Assembly (NCBI GenBank): GCA_945865635.1
Contig: CAMBEP010000050.1
Coordinates: 1-37,574 of the forward strand
Source: Candidatus Kuenenia stuttgartensis
GTDB taxonomy: Bacteria > Planctomycetota > Planctomycetia > Isosphaerales > Isosphaeraceae
DNA: 37,574 nt
Direction of reading: 5' to 3'
Part shown: piece after piece, positions 9,511 through 17,562 of the stretch
Position numbering within the stretch: position 1 is the first letter of the stretch
Layout: each line of letters opens with the position of its first letter
The notes under the pieces: model-generated
The model's input: only the letters and a program-made list of their open reading frames with translations
Told to the model about the DNA's origin: nothing
The model's database searches: none
Program-made: the position numbers and the translations under genes

Positions 9511-10233
9511 TTACGGCAATTCCCGGATCTTCATATTCCGGAATCGGACGGGCGAACCTTCGCTTTCAAGGCAAAGGTAGCCATTGGCTGGGCTTGCACC
9601 CGTACCGCCCGAAACTTCCTCGCCATTGACCCACAACCTGACCTCGCCATTGATGGCCCGCACATAGTAGTGGTTCCACTGACCTGATGGCTTACTGAGC
9701 TCTTTTCGGGGGAAACTTCGGCTCCCATCTGGCGAAATTGGCTTGAATGGGCTGAGTTTGACACCCACGGCAAACACGTCGCCATGAGTCGTAAACCAGT
9801 CGCCCTTTTTACCAGAGCTTTTCTCGTATTGGTCACGATAACCGTTATCCAGAATCTGGACTTCGATTCCTTGGGGCAATCGGCCTGGCTTCAGGCCTTT
9901 TAGGGATACCGGTGTGGCCCAGACAAAAACGCCCGAGTTTCCGGCTGGCTTTTCGTGCATCCATTCGACGACAAGCTCAAAGTTGGTGTATTGCTTTGCT
10001 GTGCGAATCACACCAACAGGCTGACCTGTGCAGAAGATCCCACCGTCACGAAACTGCCAAGTATCTTCGACGTCGTTGACTCGTTCAAAATCCGCTTTCA
10101 CCATGGTGTGCCAGCCTGGGCCGGTGCCATCGATCAAAGCCTTGGGGGTATCTGCACCAATGGCTGAGACAGCCATCAGAAAAAGCGGGCAAGCGAAACT
10201 CAGTGCAAGACGGTTCAAGCTGGTTGTTCTCAT
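9511..10233 (-). CDS. Secreted DUF1080 (3-keto-disaccharide hydrolase-like) protein
   Basis: 240 residues: a signal peptide (about 1-25: MRTTSLNRLALS, hydrophobic core, then SAIGAD) followed by one DUF1080 domain, a concanavalin-like beta-sandwich abundant in Planctomycetota. Typical blocks are WQFRDGGIFCTGQP, YTNFELVVEWMH, NSGVFVWA, GIEVQILDNGY, KPSGQWNHYYVRAINGEVRLWVNGEEV and CLESEGSPVRFRNMKIREL at the end. Some members act on 3-keto-glycosides; whether this one is catalytic is not visible. The start at 10233 is supported by GGAG seven bases upstream (complement of 10241-10244). A longer in-frame version from 10254 lacks such a site. The product is probably periplasmic or extracellular. Confidence 0.88.
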   Translation of the reverse strand: MRTTSLNRLALSFACPLFLMAVSAIGADTPKALIDGTGPGWHTMVKADFERVNDVEDTWQFRDGGIFCTGQPVGVIRTAKQYTNFELVVEWMHEKPAGNSGVFVWATPVSLKGLKPGRLPQGIEVQILDNGYRDQYEKSSGKKGDWFTTHGDVFAVGVKLSPFKPISPDGSRSFPRKELSKPSGQWNHYYVRAINGEVRLWVNGEEVSGGTGASPANGYLCLESEGSPVRFRNMKIRELP

Positions 10234-10370
10234 GACAATACTCCGCAAAGACATGGGGATTGTGTCGAACCTTGTGGTTGTCGAAGTGCCGAGAATATCA
10301 GAATTGGTGGGTTGCTGCCACTGTTACAACGGGATGAGGCTTATGTTCCCAACGGTTCGGGAGAAATAAA

Positions 10371-10413
10371 AACCCCCCGACACAGCCTCGATCCTGTTTC
10401 GAGGAGGTGGGGG
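10371..10413 (-). terminator. Intrinsic terminator of the HEAT-repeat gene
   Basis: Read on the minus strand, a GGGGG...CCCCC outer stem encloses a CCTCGA/TCGAGG-type inner stem and is followed directly by TTTTTATTT. It lies about 95 bases past the stop of the HEAT-repeat gene and upstream of the DUF1080 gene, so it separates two transcription units on the same strand. Confidence 0.75.
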
Positions 10414-10508
10414 TCAGGGTTACGGTCTGTATTTTGTGAGTCAGCGAGGCATGGTTCGTGCACCACACGAACCGCCTGCGATAGAATCGAGCCTATGTCT
10501 GGATCGAT

Positions 10509-12782
10509 TTACTGCGTCTTTTGAATCGACTCGTAATTATCGCCTAATGGGGCAAATTTCAGGAAGATTTCGCTTACTGTCCGCCTATCCGGTTTATTCA
10601 CGCCAACAAGCGGTGCGAGGCCTTTTAGGATTTCTAATTCACCCTTTTGCTCAAGTGTCAAAAACAGACGATTGACCTTTTGCAATTCGGCCTGACTCAG
10701 TTTTAAGCCCGTCGCCTGAATCTCGCCAGACAATTCCAGGGCGGCTGCGGCTCGTTCAGGCTTGGGCAGAGAGCTCTGTAAAACTCGTTCCAGCAGATCT
10801 TTGCGGGCTGGTCGCTTTTCGATTGGTTCTGAAGGTGGCAAGGAGGCTTTTAATGACTTATAAATATGAGGCTCAAGCGAACCCAGCATGGCCGTCATGG
10901 AATTCGGGCGTTTCCCTGCGATCAATTGGCCTAGCAGATGGGACGCTTCTTTGGAGTATTCCACGCGTTGATCCGTTGTCAGTGGTGTTTTACCAATCTT
11001 CTTGAGCTGAAAAGCGATTTGACGGTCGGCGATCTGTTGATTGGCTGGGCTGATCATGAAACCGAGCCCTGGGGTATTCCCAAGCAAGGTTTGCAATCGA
11101 TATTTTGCATCAAGAGGGCCGACAACGATCACAGGGACACCAGCCGTGCGGGAGTCGGCTTTGAGGTTGGAGATGGTTTCTGGAAGGGTCCAGCTTGTTG
11201 GATCCAAATGTGTTGAGATCAGAACAAGCTCGGCATCGCCCCGACGGGCAATCTCAGAAAACCCATCGCGACCCGACGCTTCGAGAGTGGCATCGTAGCC
11301 AGCCGCTTTGAGATACGTGGTCCAGTCGCTGCCTTCACCGATATGATTGTGAATGACAACGGCCCTTGGAAGCGCTGGGTTTGATAGCAAAAACCGCGAA
11401 AGCACGGGTACCACCCGACTCGAACCAGGAAACTGCTGGTTTGGATCAAGATCCACAAGAGCTTTGGCAGCGGCGAACTGAACGCGTCGATCAGGTGATG
11501 ACAAAGCTTTGACCAAAATGTGGGGCTGCCCACCAGGCACGACCAGATCGGATGTGGAAACCACTTGGCCCAAAGCTTGGACTGCAAGCACCGCCACCCG
11601 CTCATGACGCCCCGTGGTCATGGCCCGCTTCAGAACATTTTCCAAAGTTTTTGGGCCAGAGGCCAAAGCCATTGACCAGACACCTGCCGGATCGGCTTGC
11701 GGAAAGGCCTGACCAAGGCGGTCTGACTCCTCCTGCAAAAGTGTCGAGAGTGCAATCGTTTGTGACGACTCATCCGTCGGATCAAGATCAAGCGCAAGCC
11801 TGGCGAGCCGATAACCAATGGCCCCTTTGGCACCATTTTGATCCAGACTCCGTGAGACCATCTTCTTCTGTTGATTATCCCAGTTCCAGAGCTCGACATT
11901 TTTGGTCGCAAAATCCACGTCATGGTCGAGATAGCTTGCAGATGCGTTTTTGAGGTAATCCATTGGGGAAGGAATCGGATGACCATGGTTCAGCTTGTCA
12001 ACGGCCTTTTTTGCCGCCGCTCCAACTTCGCCCTTGCGAGTGGATTGAAAGACGAGCCATGGCAAGGCACGGGGATCGTCAATCGAACCAAGTGCTTGAA
12101 TGACAGCGATTTGAACTTGGGTATCAGGGTGCCTGAGCACGCCTAACAGACCAGGAACAGCCGAAATTTCCAGGTCGTTCAAGGTTTTTTGAATGGCAGT
12201 TCGTGTCTCAGGTGTCACATCAGGCGCAGTGTAGGCATCCACCAGAAAACCAACCACTTGTGAACCAAGCCTTGAAAGCCGCTCTGTGGCCAGCTCGCTT
12301 TCTTCCTTTGAAGCCGACAATTGGGCAATCAGCCTGCGGATTCGGCCTTTGTCGGTGGTAAGTTGTGTGGACGCCTGAGCCACAGAATCTGCAAACTTAA
12401 CCATCAGTGCGTTAAGCTGAGGGTTTTGGGAAGATTGCATGGTGAGCAGCTTGGCAGACCCAATTTGATTGCGAATCTCCAGGAGGGTCTCAGCATCAGG
12501 GCTGGCATTCGTTAGCTTTTGGGCCAGTGGCAAGGCTTGGGCTTCATGACCAACCCGGATCAGATAATCAATCGCTTCCACAAGCTCAAACGGAGTCTTG
12601 GGAGGAACCGCAAAACTCTCAAGACCAGGTGTCTTGCCAATGCTACGCACCACCGGCTTCCCACCAGGTGGCGGAACCGGAAGTGTGTTCTGAGCCCAAA
12701 GCCCAACAGCCCCAACCGAGATCGAGATGACGGATACACCTGATATGAATGAGTTTACACGCAATTTATAATTCATTAACAT
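10509..12782 (-). CDS. Exported HEAT-repeat protein with degenerate receiver-like segment
   Basis: 757 residues from the ATG at 12782, which has CCGGAGAG at a good distance; in-frame starts upstream lack this and would bury the signal peptide. Residues 1-32 form a signal peptide or anchor (NSFISGVSVISISVGAVGLW). HEAT/PBS-like repeats occur near residues 180-280 (VPGLLGVLRHPDTQVQIAVIQALG) and 395-470 (LVKALSSPDRRVQFAAAKALVDL). From about 490 to 610 comes an alpha/beta segment laid out like a response-regulator receiver: AVVIHNHIG, AELVLISTHLDP, GVPVIVVGPLD. The usual phospho-acceptor aspartate position reads Ser/Thr, so phosphotransfer is unlikely. The rest is helical. The protein probably acts as a periplasmic scaffold; no enzymatic function is claimed. 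Confidence 0.85.
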   Translation of the reverse strand: MLMNYKLRVNSFISGVSVISISVGAVGLWAQNTLPVPPPGGKPVVRSIGKTPGLESFAVPPKTPFELVEAIDYLIRVGHEAQALPLAQKLTNASPDAETLLEIRNQIGSAKLLTMQSSQNPQLNALMVKFADSVAQASTQLTTDKGRIRRLIAQLSASKEESELATERLSRLGSQVVGFLVDAYTAPDVTPETRTAIQKTLNDLEISAVPGLLGVLRHPDTQVQIAVIQALGSIDDPRALPWLVFQSTRKGEVGAAAKKAVDKLNHGHPIPSPMDYLKNASASYLDHDVDFATKNVELWNWDNQQKKMVSRSLDQNGAKGAIGYRLARLALDLDPTDESSQTIALSTLLQEESDRLGQAFPQADPAGVWSMALASGPKTLENVLKRAMTTGRHERVAVLAVQALGQVVSTSDLVVPGGQPHILVKALSSPDRRVQFAAAKALVDLDPNQQFPGSSRVVPVLSRFLLSNPALPRAVVIHNHIGEGSDWTTYLKAAGYDATLEASGRDGFSEIARRGDAELVLISTHLDPTSWTLPETISNLKADSRTAGVPVIVVGPLDAKYRLQTLLGNTPGLGFMISPANQQIADRQIAFQLKKIGKTPLTTDQRVEYSKEASHLLGQLIAGKRPNSMTAMLGSLEPHIYKSLKASLPPSEPIEKRPARKDLLERVLQSSLPKPERAAAALELSGEIQATGLKLSQAELQKVNRLFLTLEQKGELEILKGLAPLVGVNKPDRRTVSEIFLKFAPLGDNYESIQKTQ

Positions 12783-13290
12783 AGGACGTTCTCTCCGGAA
12801 AAAGAGGATGCCGAGACGTGCTTTCAACCCGTTGGAGACGCCCAAGCTGTTTTTTAGACTGTTTCGCCTGTGCATCGTTTTTTTACTCACACTCAGAGAA
12901 ATTCGGGCCATCTTATGTCAGAAAGATCTCACTCGATCACGGACCAACCGTCATCCCGCTTTGCAACTTGCAGAAATCAGCGTCGATTCTGAAAGCCAAT
13001 CAACCAGATTTCAGCCATTGAAGAGAATGGGTCAGATGGGACAAATCTTATCATAGCGTAGATTAGGTGATCTAGGAGCCTGACGAAAATTCTTCGATCC
13101 ATGTAGACTGATTCCATCAAGCATTGCCAAGATAGCCGATAGAATCAGGGTTTGCGTTAAAGGGCGTTAAAAATTCCCAAGTCGACTGTAAAACCATGGC
13201 GAAGTTAGGGAATGAGTCAATTGAATCGATTGGTGAATGAGGCTTGCGCCAATTTGGGTTCAGATTGCTCATTTTCGAGCAACCGCCAAA
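12783..13290. other. Intergenic region without a supported gene
   Basis: About 500 bases. It contains the upstream region of the HEAT-repeat gene and the tail of the lipoprotein gene's transcript. Visible details are a direct repeat GCGTTAAA (13154-13161 and 13164-13171) and a small hairpin TTGCTC/GAGCAA (13265-13282) just past the lipoprotein stop on the minus strand, with no T-tract. Short open frames on the plus strand show no codon or motif signal. Confidence 0.5.
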
Positions 13291-13608
13291 TCAGGGGCCT
13301 TGAGCATGCAGAAATTCGAATGCAGCCTCCTCAGCTTCTTGCCATCGCTGGTTTTGTGCGTTTGCAAAAATCTTCTGGAAATAGGCGTTTTGGTTTGGGC
13401 TGATCCGACCAGACTGTCGCTCGGCTTCTACGGTTTTGGTCAACATGGCCAGTGACTTCAGATCCTTGCCTGCAACTGCGGTCCAAGTGGCCTCCACAAG
13501 TCGGATTTGTTGAGGCTCGACCTGTGGTGGTTTGGAGCAGCCCGGCGCCATCAGGGCGGCGAAGAGGCAGAGGGCAATTCTTGAAAAGGCGTCTCGCTGA
13601 AAATTCAT
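13291..13608 (-). CDS. Small lipoprotein downstream of DUF1559 gene
   Basis: 105 residues. The N-terminus is a lipoprotein signal: charged MNFQRDAFSR, a hydrophobic run, then lipobox MAPGC with the lipidated cysteine near residue 24. The mature part is about 80 residues, mostly helical, polar and without a known domain. It lies 35 bases behind the DUF1559 gene on the same strand and is probably in its operon. The second DUF1559 gene in this window is also followed by a small lipoprotein gene, although the mature sequences do not look alike. Membrane-anchored; function unknown. Confidence 0.75.
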   Translation of the reverse strand: MNFQRDAFSRIALCLFAALMAPGCSKPPQVEPQQIRLVEATWTAVAGKDLKSLAMLTKTVEAERQSGRISPNQNAYFQKIFANAQNQRWQEAEEAAFEFLHAQGP

Positions 13609-13643
13609 GGGATGGCTCTTGGGAAACGATGGTTTCAGCAGGT

Positions 13644-14657
13644 TCAGTAACTATCGGCTGAGAGAACTTCCGAGCCGTGATTCGTGTTCAATGCGACCCA
13701 CACCCATGGATTGATCCGTTCTGAGATAAATCGAACGGAACCATCACCCATCAATAGGTTTAGACCACCTGGATGCTCCGCAAACATTTGATCCGTGTGT
13801 CCCACAGGCGCGTTGGGCGAATGAATCACAGGCGGGTGCTCGTTTGCAGACGGGCCAGTGTGAACATTGACGAAGGCCGCAGCATAGTCAAACGGAGACT
13901 CCGAACGGCCCAGAAAGCGATCCGTCACGCGGACCTGCGCGCCTGGAACAACACCTGCCCAGACTTTGGGTGAAAGGGAAGCTGAATGTTCGCCCACAAA
14001 GACTGTTTGAGAAAGACCATCCGTAACATTCGCGATCGTTGTTCGGCTATTGCGAAAAAGCGGGCCATTGGCCAGGTTGGTCAGGTCGGCGATGGGTACG
14101 TCCCAGACATTGAATTGCCCGGCATTGGCAACATAATGTGCTCTTGCAAATCGATTTATCGTCAACTCAGTGCCGTTGCTGCCGGCAATACTCACCCGGC
14201 CCAGGGTGGTGTCCGAAGAAGGGCAAAGAAAGATTGAGATTGTGGTCTCCACGGCCGTGCGCTGATCTGGCAGCCAACATGGGAGGCTGTGATTGATGGA
14301 GTCAAAAAGGGGCGATTGCTCCACACCTGGCAAAAGCCGGGAAAGCCAGGCCCAACCGGGCCCTGCATCGCCCGTAATCGCATTCGGCACGCCCTGATAC
14401 GTATCACCACCCGTCTTTGTGAGATAAGAGGCCGGAAAACAGCCGTTTAGATCATGGTATTGATGCATGGCCAACCCGATTTGCTTCAAGTTGTTCATGC
14501 ACTGAAGACGTCGTCCAGCCTCTCGTGCTGACTGAACCGCAGGCAACAACAACGAGATCAAAACCGCTATGATGGATATCACCACAAGCAGTTCTATCAG
14601 AGTAAAACCTTTTTGAATAAGAGGTTTACGTATTACTACAAGCCTGTGTTGAAGCAT
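13644..14657 (-). CDS. DUF1559 protein with type IV pilin-like N-terminus (copy 1)
   Basis: 337 residues. The class III prepilin signal is at the N-terminus: KGFTLIELLVV (G17-F18, E22), then a hydrophobic helix ending in LLPAVQSAREAGRR, then QCMNNLKQIGLAMHQYHD, the hallmark of planctomycete DUF1559 proteins. Near the C-terminus is the H-x9-DG motif (HPGGLNLLMGDGSVRF), and the end is GSEVLSADSY. Such proteins are presumably cleaved by a prepilin peptidase and assembled into pseudopilus-like surface structures; this is inference for the family. I prefer the ATG at 14657 (GAAGG ten bases upstream) over an in-frame ATG at 14693. The small lipoprotein gene follows 35 bases later. Confidence 0.92.
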   Translation of the reverse strand: MLQHRLVVIRKPLIQKGFTLIELLVVISIIAVLISLLLPAVQSAREAGRRLQCMNNLKQIGLAMHQYHDLNGCFPASYLTKTGGDTYQGVPNAITGDAGPGWAWLSRLLPGVEQSPLFDSINHSLPCWLPDQRTAVETTISIFLCPSSDTTLGRVSIAGSNGTELTINRFARAHYVANAGQFNVWDVPIADLTNLANGPLFRNSRTTIANVTDGLSQTVFVGEHSASLSPKVWAGVVPGAQVRVTDRFLGRSESPFDYAAAFVNVHTGPSANEHPPVIHSPNAPVGHTDQMFAEHPGGLNLLMGDGSVRFISERINPWVWVALNTNHGSEVLSADSY

Positions 14658-15014
14658 CTGGAACCAACCTTCTATTGTTAGACCAAAAGTCATTCTTGTG
14701 ATTTTGAAAACTCATGTTTTTGGTCTATCAAAATTATAGTGCATAGTATTTCTAAATTCATAGTGCGTTTGATCAAATTTATTTTGACTATTCTACAAAA
14801 GGTTTTATGGCTGGATGTTATCGTCTTTTTTCGAAGGGAAACGAGTGATCTGTGCCGGTCCTGTGCTTGAATGGAAGGGGCTTACCAGATCGAAAATCAT
14901 AGGATGGATCTGAATCGGGCACAATCCAGTTGACCAGAGGGGATTGATCGCGGATACTGATGTTCAGCGCAAACTGTTGAATAATCCACTTCAAAAAGGC
15001 GAAAAAAAAGAGCG
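14658..15014. promoter_or_regulatory. Divergent intergenic region with AT-rich promoter zone
   Basis: About 350 bases between divergent DUF1559 and DUF1501 genes. The part from 14700 to 14800 is strongly AT-rich. On the minus strand a perfect TATAAT (complement of 14733-14738) would place transcription of the DUF1559 gene about 70 bases before its start; a matching -35 is not obvious. No gene is seen in the region. Confidence 0.35.
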
Positions 15015-16499
15015 ATGAACAGTCCATTGTTCACGCCTGAACCGTTGAATTTTGTTGCGAAGCACTCGCACAGGAATCGTCGTGAAGTGATCCGGATTGG
15101 TGGACTGGGGTGGTTGGGCGGCCATGCCATGTCCAGCCTTGACCAGCTTTATGCGGCCCAAAATGCCTCAAATTCCGCCAATAGTCAACCGATGCCTTTG
15201 GGATTCGGAAAAGCCAAACGCTGTATTCTCTTATTTATGTGGGGTGGGCCAGCCCAGCAGGACACTTGGGATCTGAAGCCCTCAGCCCCTCTGGAATTTC
15301 GCGGCGAATTCAGACCCATTGCCACAAGTGTTGCCGATATCAATATTTGCGAGCACTTCCCAGAACTTGCCAAACGAGCGCATCGCTTATCGATCATTCG
15401 GTCGATGACCCATCGCGATGTGAATCATACAACAGCCACTCACGAAATTCTGACCGGTCGATCTGTTCCCCGCGTGGGCGGGGGCGACTTTCGCGAAGAT
15501 TGGCCACATTATGGAGCCGTAATGGCCCGATTGAGGCCACAATCCAGACGGTCTGCCTTGCCTCCTTATGTTCAGATGAGGCCTGAGATTCCAGATGCGG
15601 CCCCCCGATTCGTCGAATCAAGTCATGGCCAGGGCAGTGGCTGGATGGGTCCGAATTATGAGCCGATGACGATTGACGACAACCCGGCTTTAGCGACGTA
15701 TCACCCTGCAACACTGAGTCTTCCGGATGGTTTGACGCTGGAGCGGCTGGGTGGGCGGCGAGCCTTGTCTGATGCCCTTGAAAAAGCACTTTTGCCGCTA
15801 CAACCATCGCCATGGACAAGCAGCCCAATTCCTGCCGCCATGACGACCCACTATGCCCGCGCCCACTCCCTCTTAAACGATCGCAAATCACTTGAAGCCT
15901 TTGATTTAACTCGCGAAGATCCAAAGCTTCGCGAACGCTATGGCATGACGGCGCACGGCCAGAGTGTGCTGCAAGGCCGGCGACTGGTCGAAGCGGGAGT
16001 ACCGATTGTCACATTGTTTTGGCCCAACGAAGGCATCACCAATGTCTCTGTCTATTGGGACACACACAACCGTAACTTTATCGACCTCAAAACACGTCTC
16101 ATGCCGCCCGCCGATCAAGCCTTCAGCACACTGCTGGACGACCTGGAAAGTCGCGGAATGCTGGACGATACTCTTGTGGTCTGGTCTGGCGAATTTGGCC
16201 GGACTCCGCGAGTGGGCCAAGCGGTGATCGGTGGAGCAGGGGCCGGCCGCGATGGCCGCGACCACTGGCCGCACTGCTTCACGACGGTGCTTGCAGGTGC
16301 TGGAATAAAAGGGGGTTACGTGCATGGGGCGTCCGATAAATATGCAGCCTACCCCTCCAGAGACCCTGTGACTTCAGCCGATCTGGCGGCCACAATCTAC
16401 CACCTGCTGGGTATTGATCCGGCCACGGAACTCAGAGACTCGCTGGATCGCCCCATGGCCCTGACCACAGGCAAAGTGATTCAGGACCTTTTGGCATGA
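15015..16499 (+). CDS. DUF1501 family exported protein
   Basis: 494 residues of the DUF1501 family, related to sulfatase/alkaline phosphatase-like folds and very abundant in Planctomycetota. Residues 17-45 contain a Tat-like leader (HRNRREVIRIGGLGWLGG). Family blocks follow: CILLFMWGGPAQQDTWDLKP, FPELAKRAHRLSIIRSMTH, NHTTATHEILTGR, QSVLQGRRLVEAGVPIVT, DTLVVWSGEFGRTP, GRDHWPHCFTTVLAGAGIKGG and a C-terminal ATIYHLLGIDPATELRD. The catalytic role is not established for this family. The stop overlaps the next start as ATGA, so the product is translationally coupled to the phosphatase-like/cytochrome fusion. DUF1501 genes are often paired with genes for c-type cytochrome-bearing proteins in this phylum, which fits the neighbour. 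Confidence 0.92.
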   Translation: MNSPLFTPEPLNFVAKHSHRNRREVIRIGGLGWLGGHAMSSLDQLYAAQNASNSANSQPMPLGFGKAKRCILLFMWGGPAQQDTWDLKPSAPLEFRGEFRPIATSVADINICEHFPELAKRAHRLSIIRSMTHRDVNHTTATHEILTGRSVPRVGGGDFREDWPHYGAVMARLRPQSRRSALPPYVQMRPEIPDAAPRFVESSHGQGSGWMGPNYEPMTIDDNPALATYHPATLSLPDGLTLERLGGRRALSDALEKALLPLQPSPWTSSPIPAAMTTHYARAHSLLNDRKSLEAFDLTREDPKLRERYGMTAHGQSVLQGRRLVEAGVPIVTLFWPNEGITNVSVYWDTHNRNFIDLKTRLMPPADQAFSTLLDDLESRGMLDDTLVVWSGEFGRTPRVGQAVIGGAGAGRDGRDHWPHCFTTVLAGAGIKGGYVHGASDKYAAYPSRDPVTSADLAATIYHLLGIDPATELRDSLDRPMALTTGKVIQDLLA

Positions 16500-17506
16500 A
16501 AACGGGTAAGATCCGCATCAATTGGATTCCGACTCCGATTTTGGGGCTCATCATAGCCCTCGTTCCTCTCATTTTCACAGCCGCCGTCGATGAAGCGCAA
16601 AAAGAGCTGCCCAGCTCGCATGCCTTCGCTGGCATCGAGAATGTTTGGCGCATGGATACCCGCCTGTTGAGCGGTGGCGATCCGAATGGTGAATCAGGCC
16701 TGAAACTTCTGAAATCCAAGGGGATCAAGACGATCATCAGCGTGGACGGAGCAACGCCGCCTGTGGAGATTGCCAGGCGGATGGGCCTAAGATATGTCCA
16801 TATTCCCGTCGGCTACGATGGTATCCCGTTCAATCAGCAAATCGCCTTGGCGCAGGCTTTTGCACAGATGCCCAAGCCGATCTATATCCACTGCCACCAT
16901 GGCCGGCATCGAGCCCCGGCGGCGGCTTCGATCATGGCACAATTCGGCCTTGGTTGGTCTAAGGATCAAGCGATCGCATTCATGCTTAAAGCTGGAACAT
17001 CCAAGGATTATTCCGGCTTGTATGATTCCGTGAATCAGTTTCAAGTTCCTGATAAAAAGGCCATTTCTGCCATAAAAACACCATTGCCTGAATCAGTCGA
17101 GATGCCAGCGCTGGTCGATATGATGGTCCAATTCGACCAGCGTTTTGACAGGCTTAAGGCTTGGCTTGGCAATGATTTGGACAGGAAGGGCAAGACGACG
17201 GCAGGAGACGCTTCGAAAATCGACCCGCTGCACGATGCCATCCAGCTTAGGGAGTTGGTGCGCGAATCTTCTCGCCTGCCAGAATGTCGAGATCAGCCCG
17301 CCGAGTTTTCCAGCCAAATGGGCAAACTGGAATCCGATCTGACGCAGTGGCTGGAGAGAATCAAACCCAGGACGCCCACTGATGCACTGGAAACCGACGC
17401 AACTACGGATCTCAAAGCCATACTCAATTCCATGACAACCAGATGTGCGACTTGCCATAGATCCTTTAGGGACAAGCCCTTAAAAAAACGCGAACCAAGC
17501 AGCTAA
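16496..17506 (+). CDS. Exported phosphatase-like domain fused to cytochrome c'-like domain
   Basis: 336 residues in three parts. Residues 10-35 form a signal peptide or anchor (TPILGLIIALVPLIFTAAV). Residues 45-175 resemble a dual-specificity/DUF442-type tyrosine phosphatase: GIKTIISVDG, RYVHIPVGYDG with a possible general-acid D108, and the P-loop HCHHGRHRAP, a C-x5-R motif with C133 and R139. Residues 200-330 are predicted helices ending in C317-A-T-C-H321 followed by RSFRD, the class II (cytochrome c') pattern in which the heme motif sits at the C-terminal end of a four-helix bundle. The signal peptide is consistent with heme attachment outside the cytoplasm. The start overlaps the DUF1501 stop by four bases. 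Substrate and activity are unknown; the fusion seems unusual. Confidence 0.82.
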   Translation: MKTGKIRINWIPTPILGLIIALVPLIFTAAVDEAQKELPSSHAFAGIENVWRMDTRLLSGGDPNGESGLKLLKSKGIKTIISVDGATPPVEIARRMGLRYVHIPVGYDGIPFNQQIALAQAFAQMPKPIYIHCHHGRHRAPAAASIMAQFGLGWSKDQAIAFMLKAGTSKDYSGLYDSVNQFQVPDKKAISAIKTPLPESVEMPALVDMMVQFDQRFDRLKAWLGNDLDRKGKTTAGDASKIDPLHDAIQLRELVRESSRLPECRDQPAEFSSQMGKLESDLTQWLERIKPRTPTDALETDATTDLKAILNSMTTRCATCHRSFRDKPLKKREPSS

Positions 17507-17562
17507 TGGAAAGCCCATAGAGAGGCCATCCTGAAAAAATGGCAAGCATTTGGAAATCATGG

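Noticed and set aside
12808..13056. 82-codon plus-strand frame upstream of the HEAT-repeat gene
   Set aside because: No ribosome binding site, motif or sensible composition; it overlaps the promoter region of the minus-strand gene.
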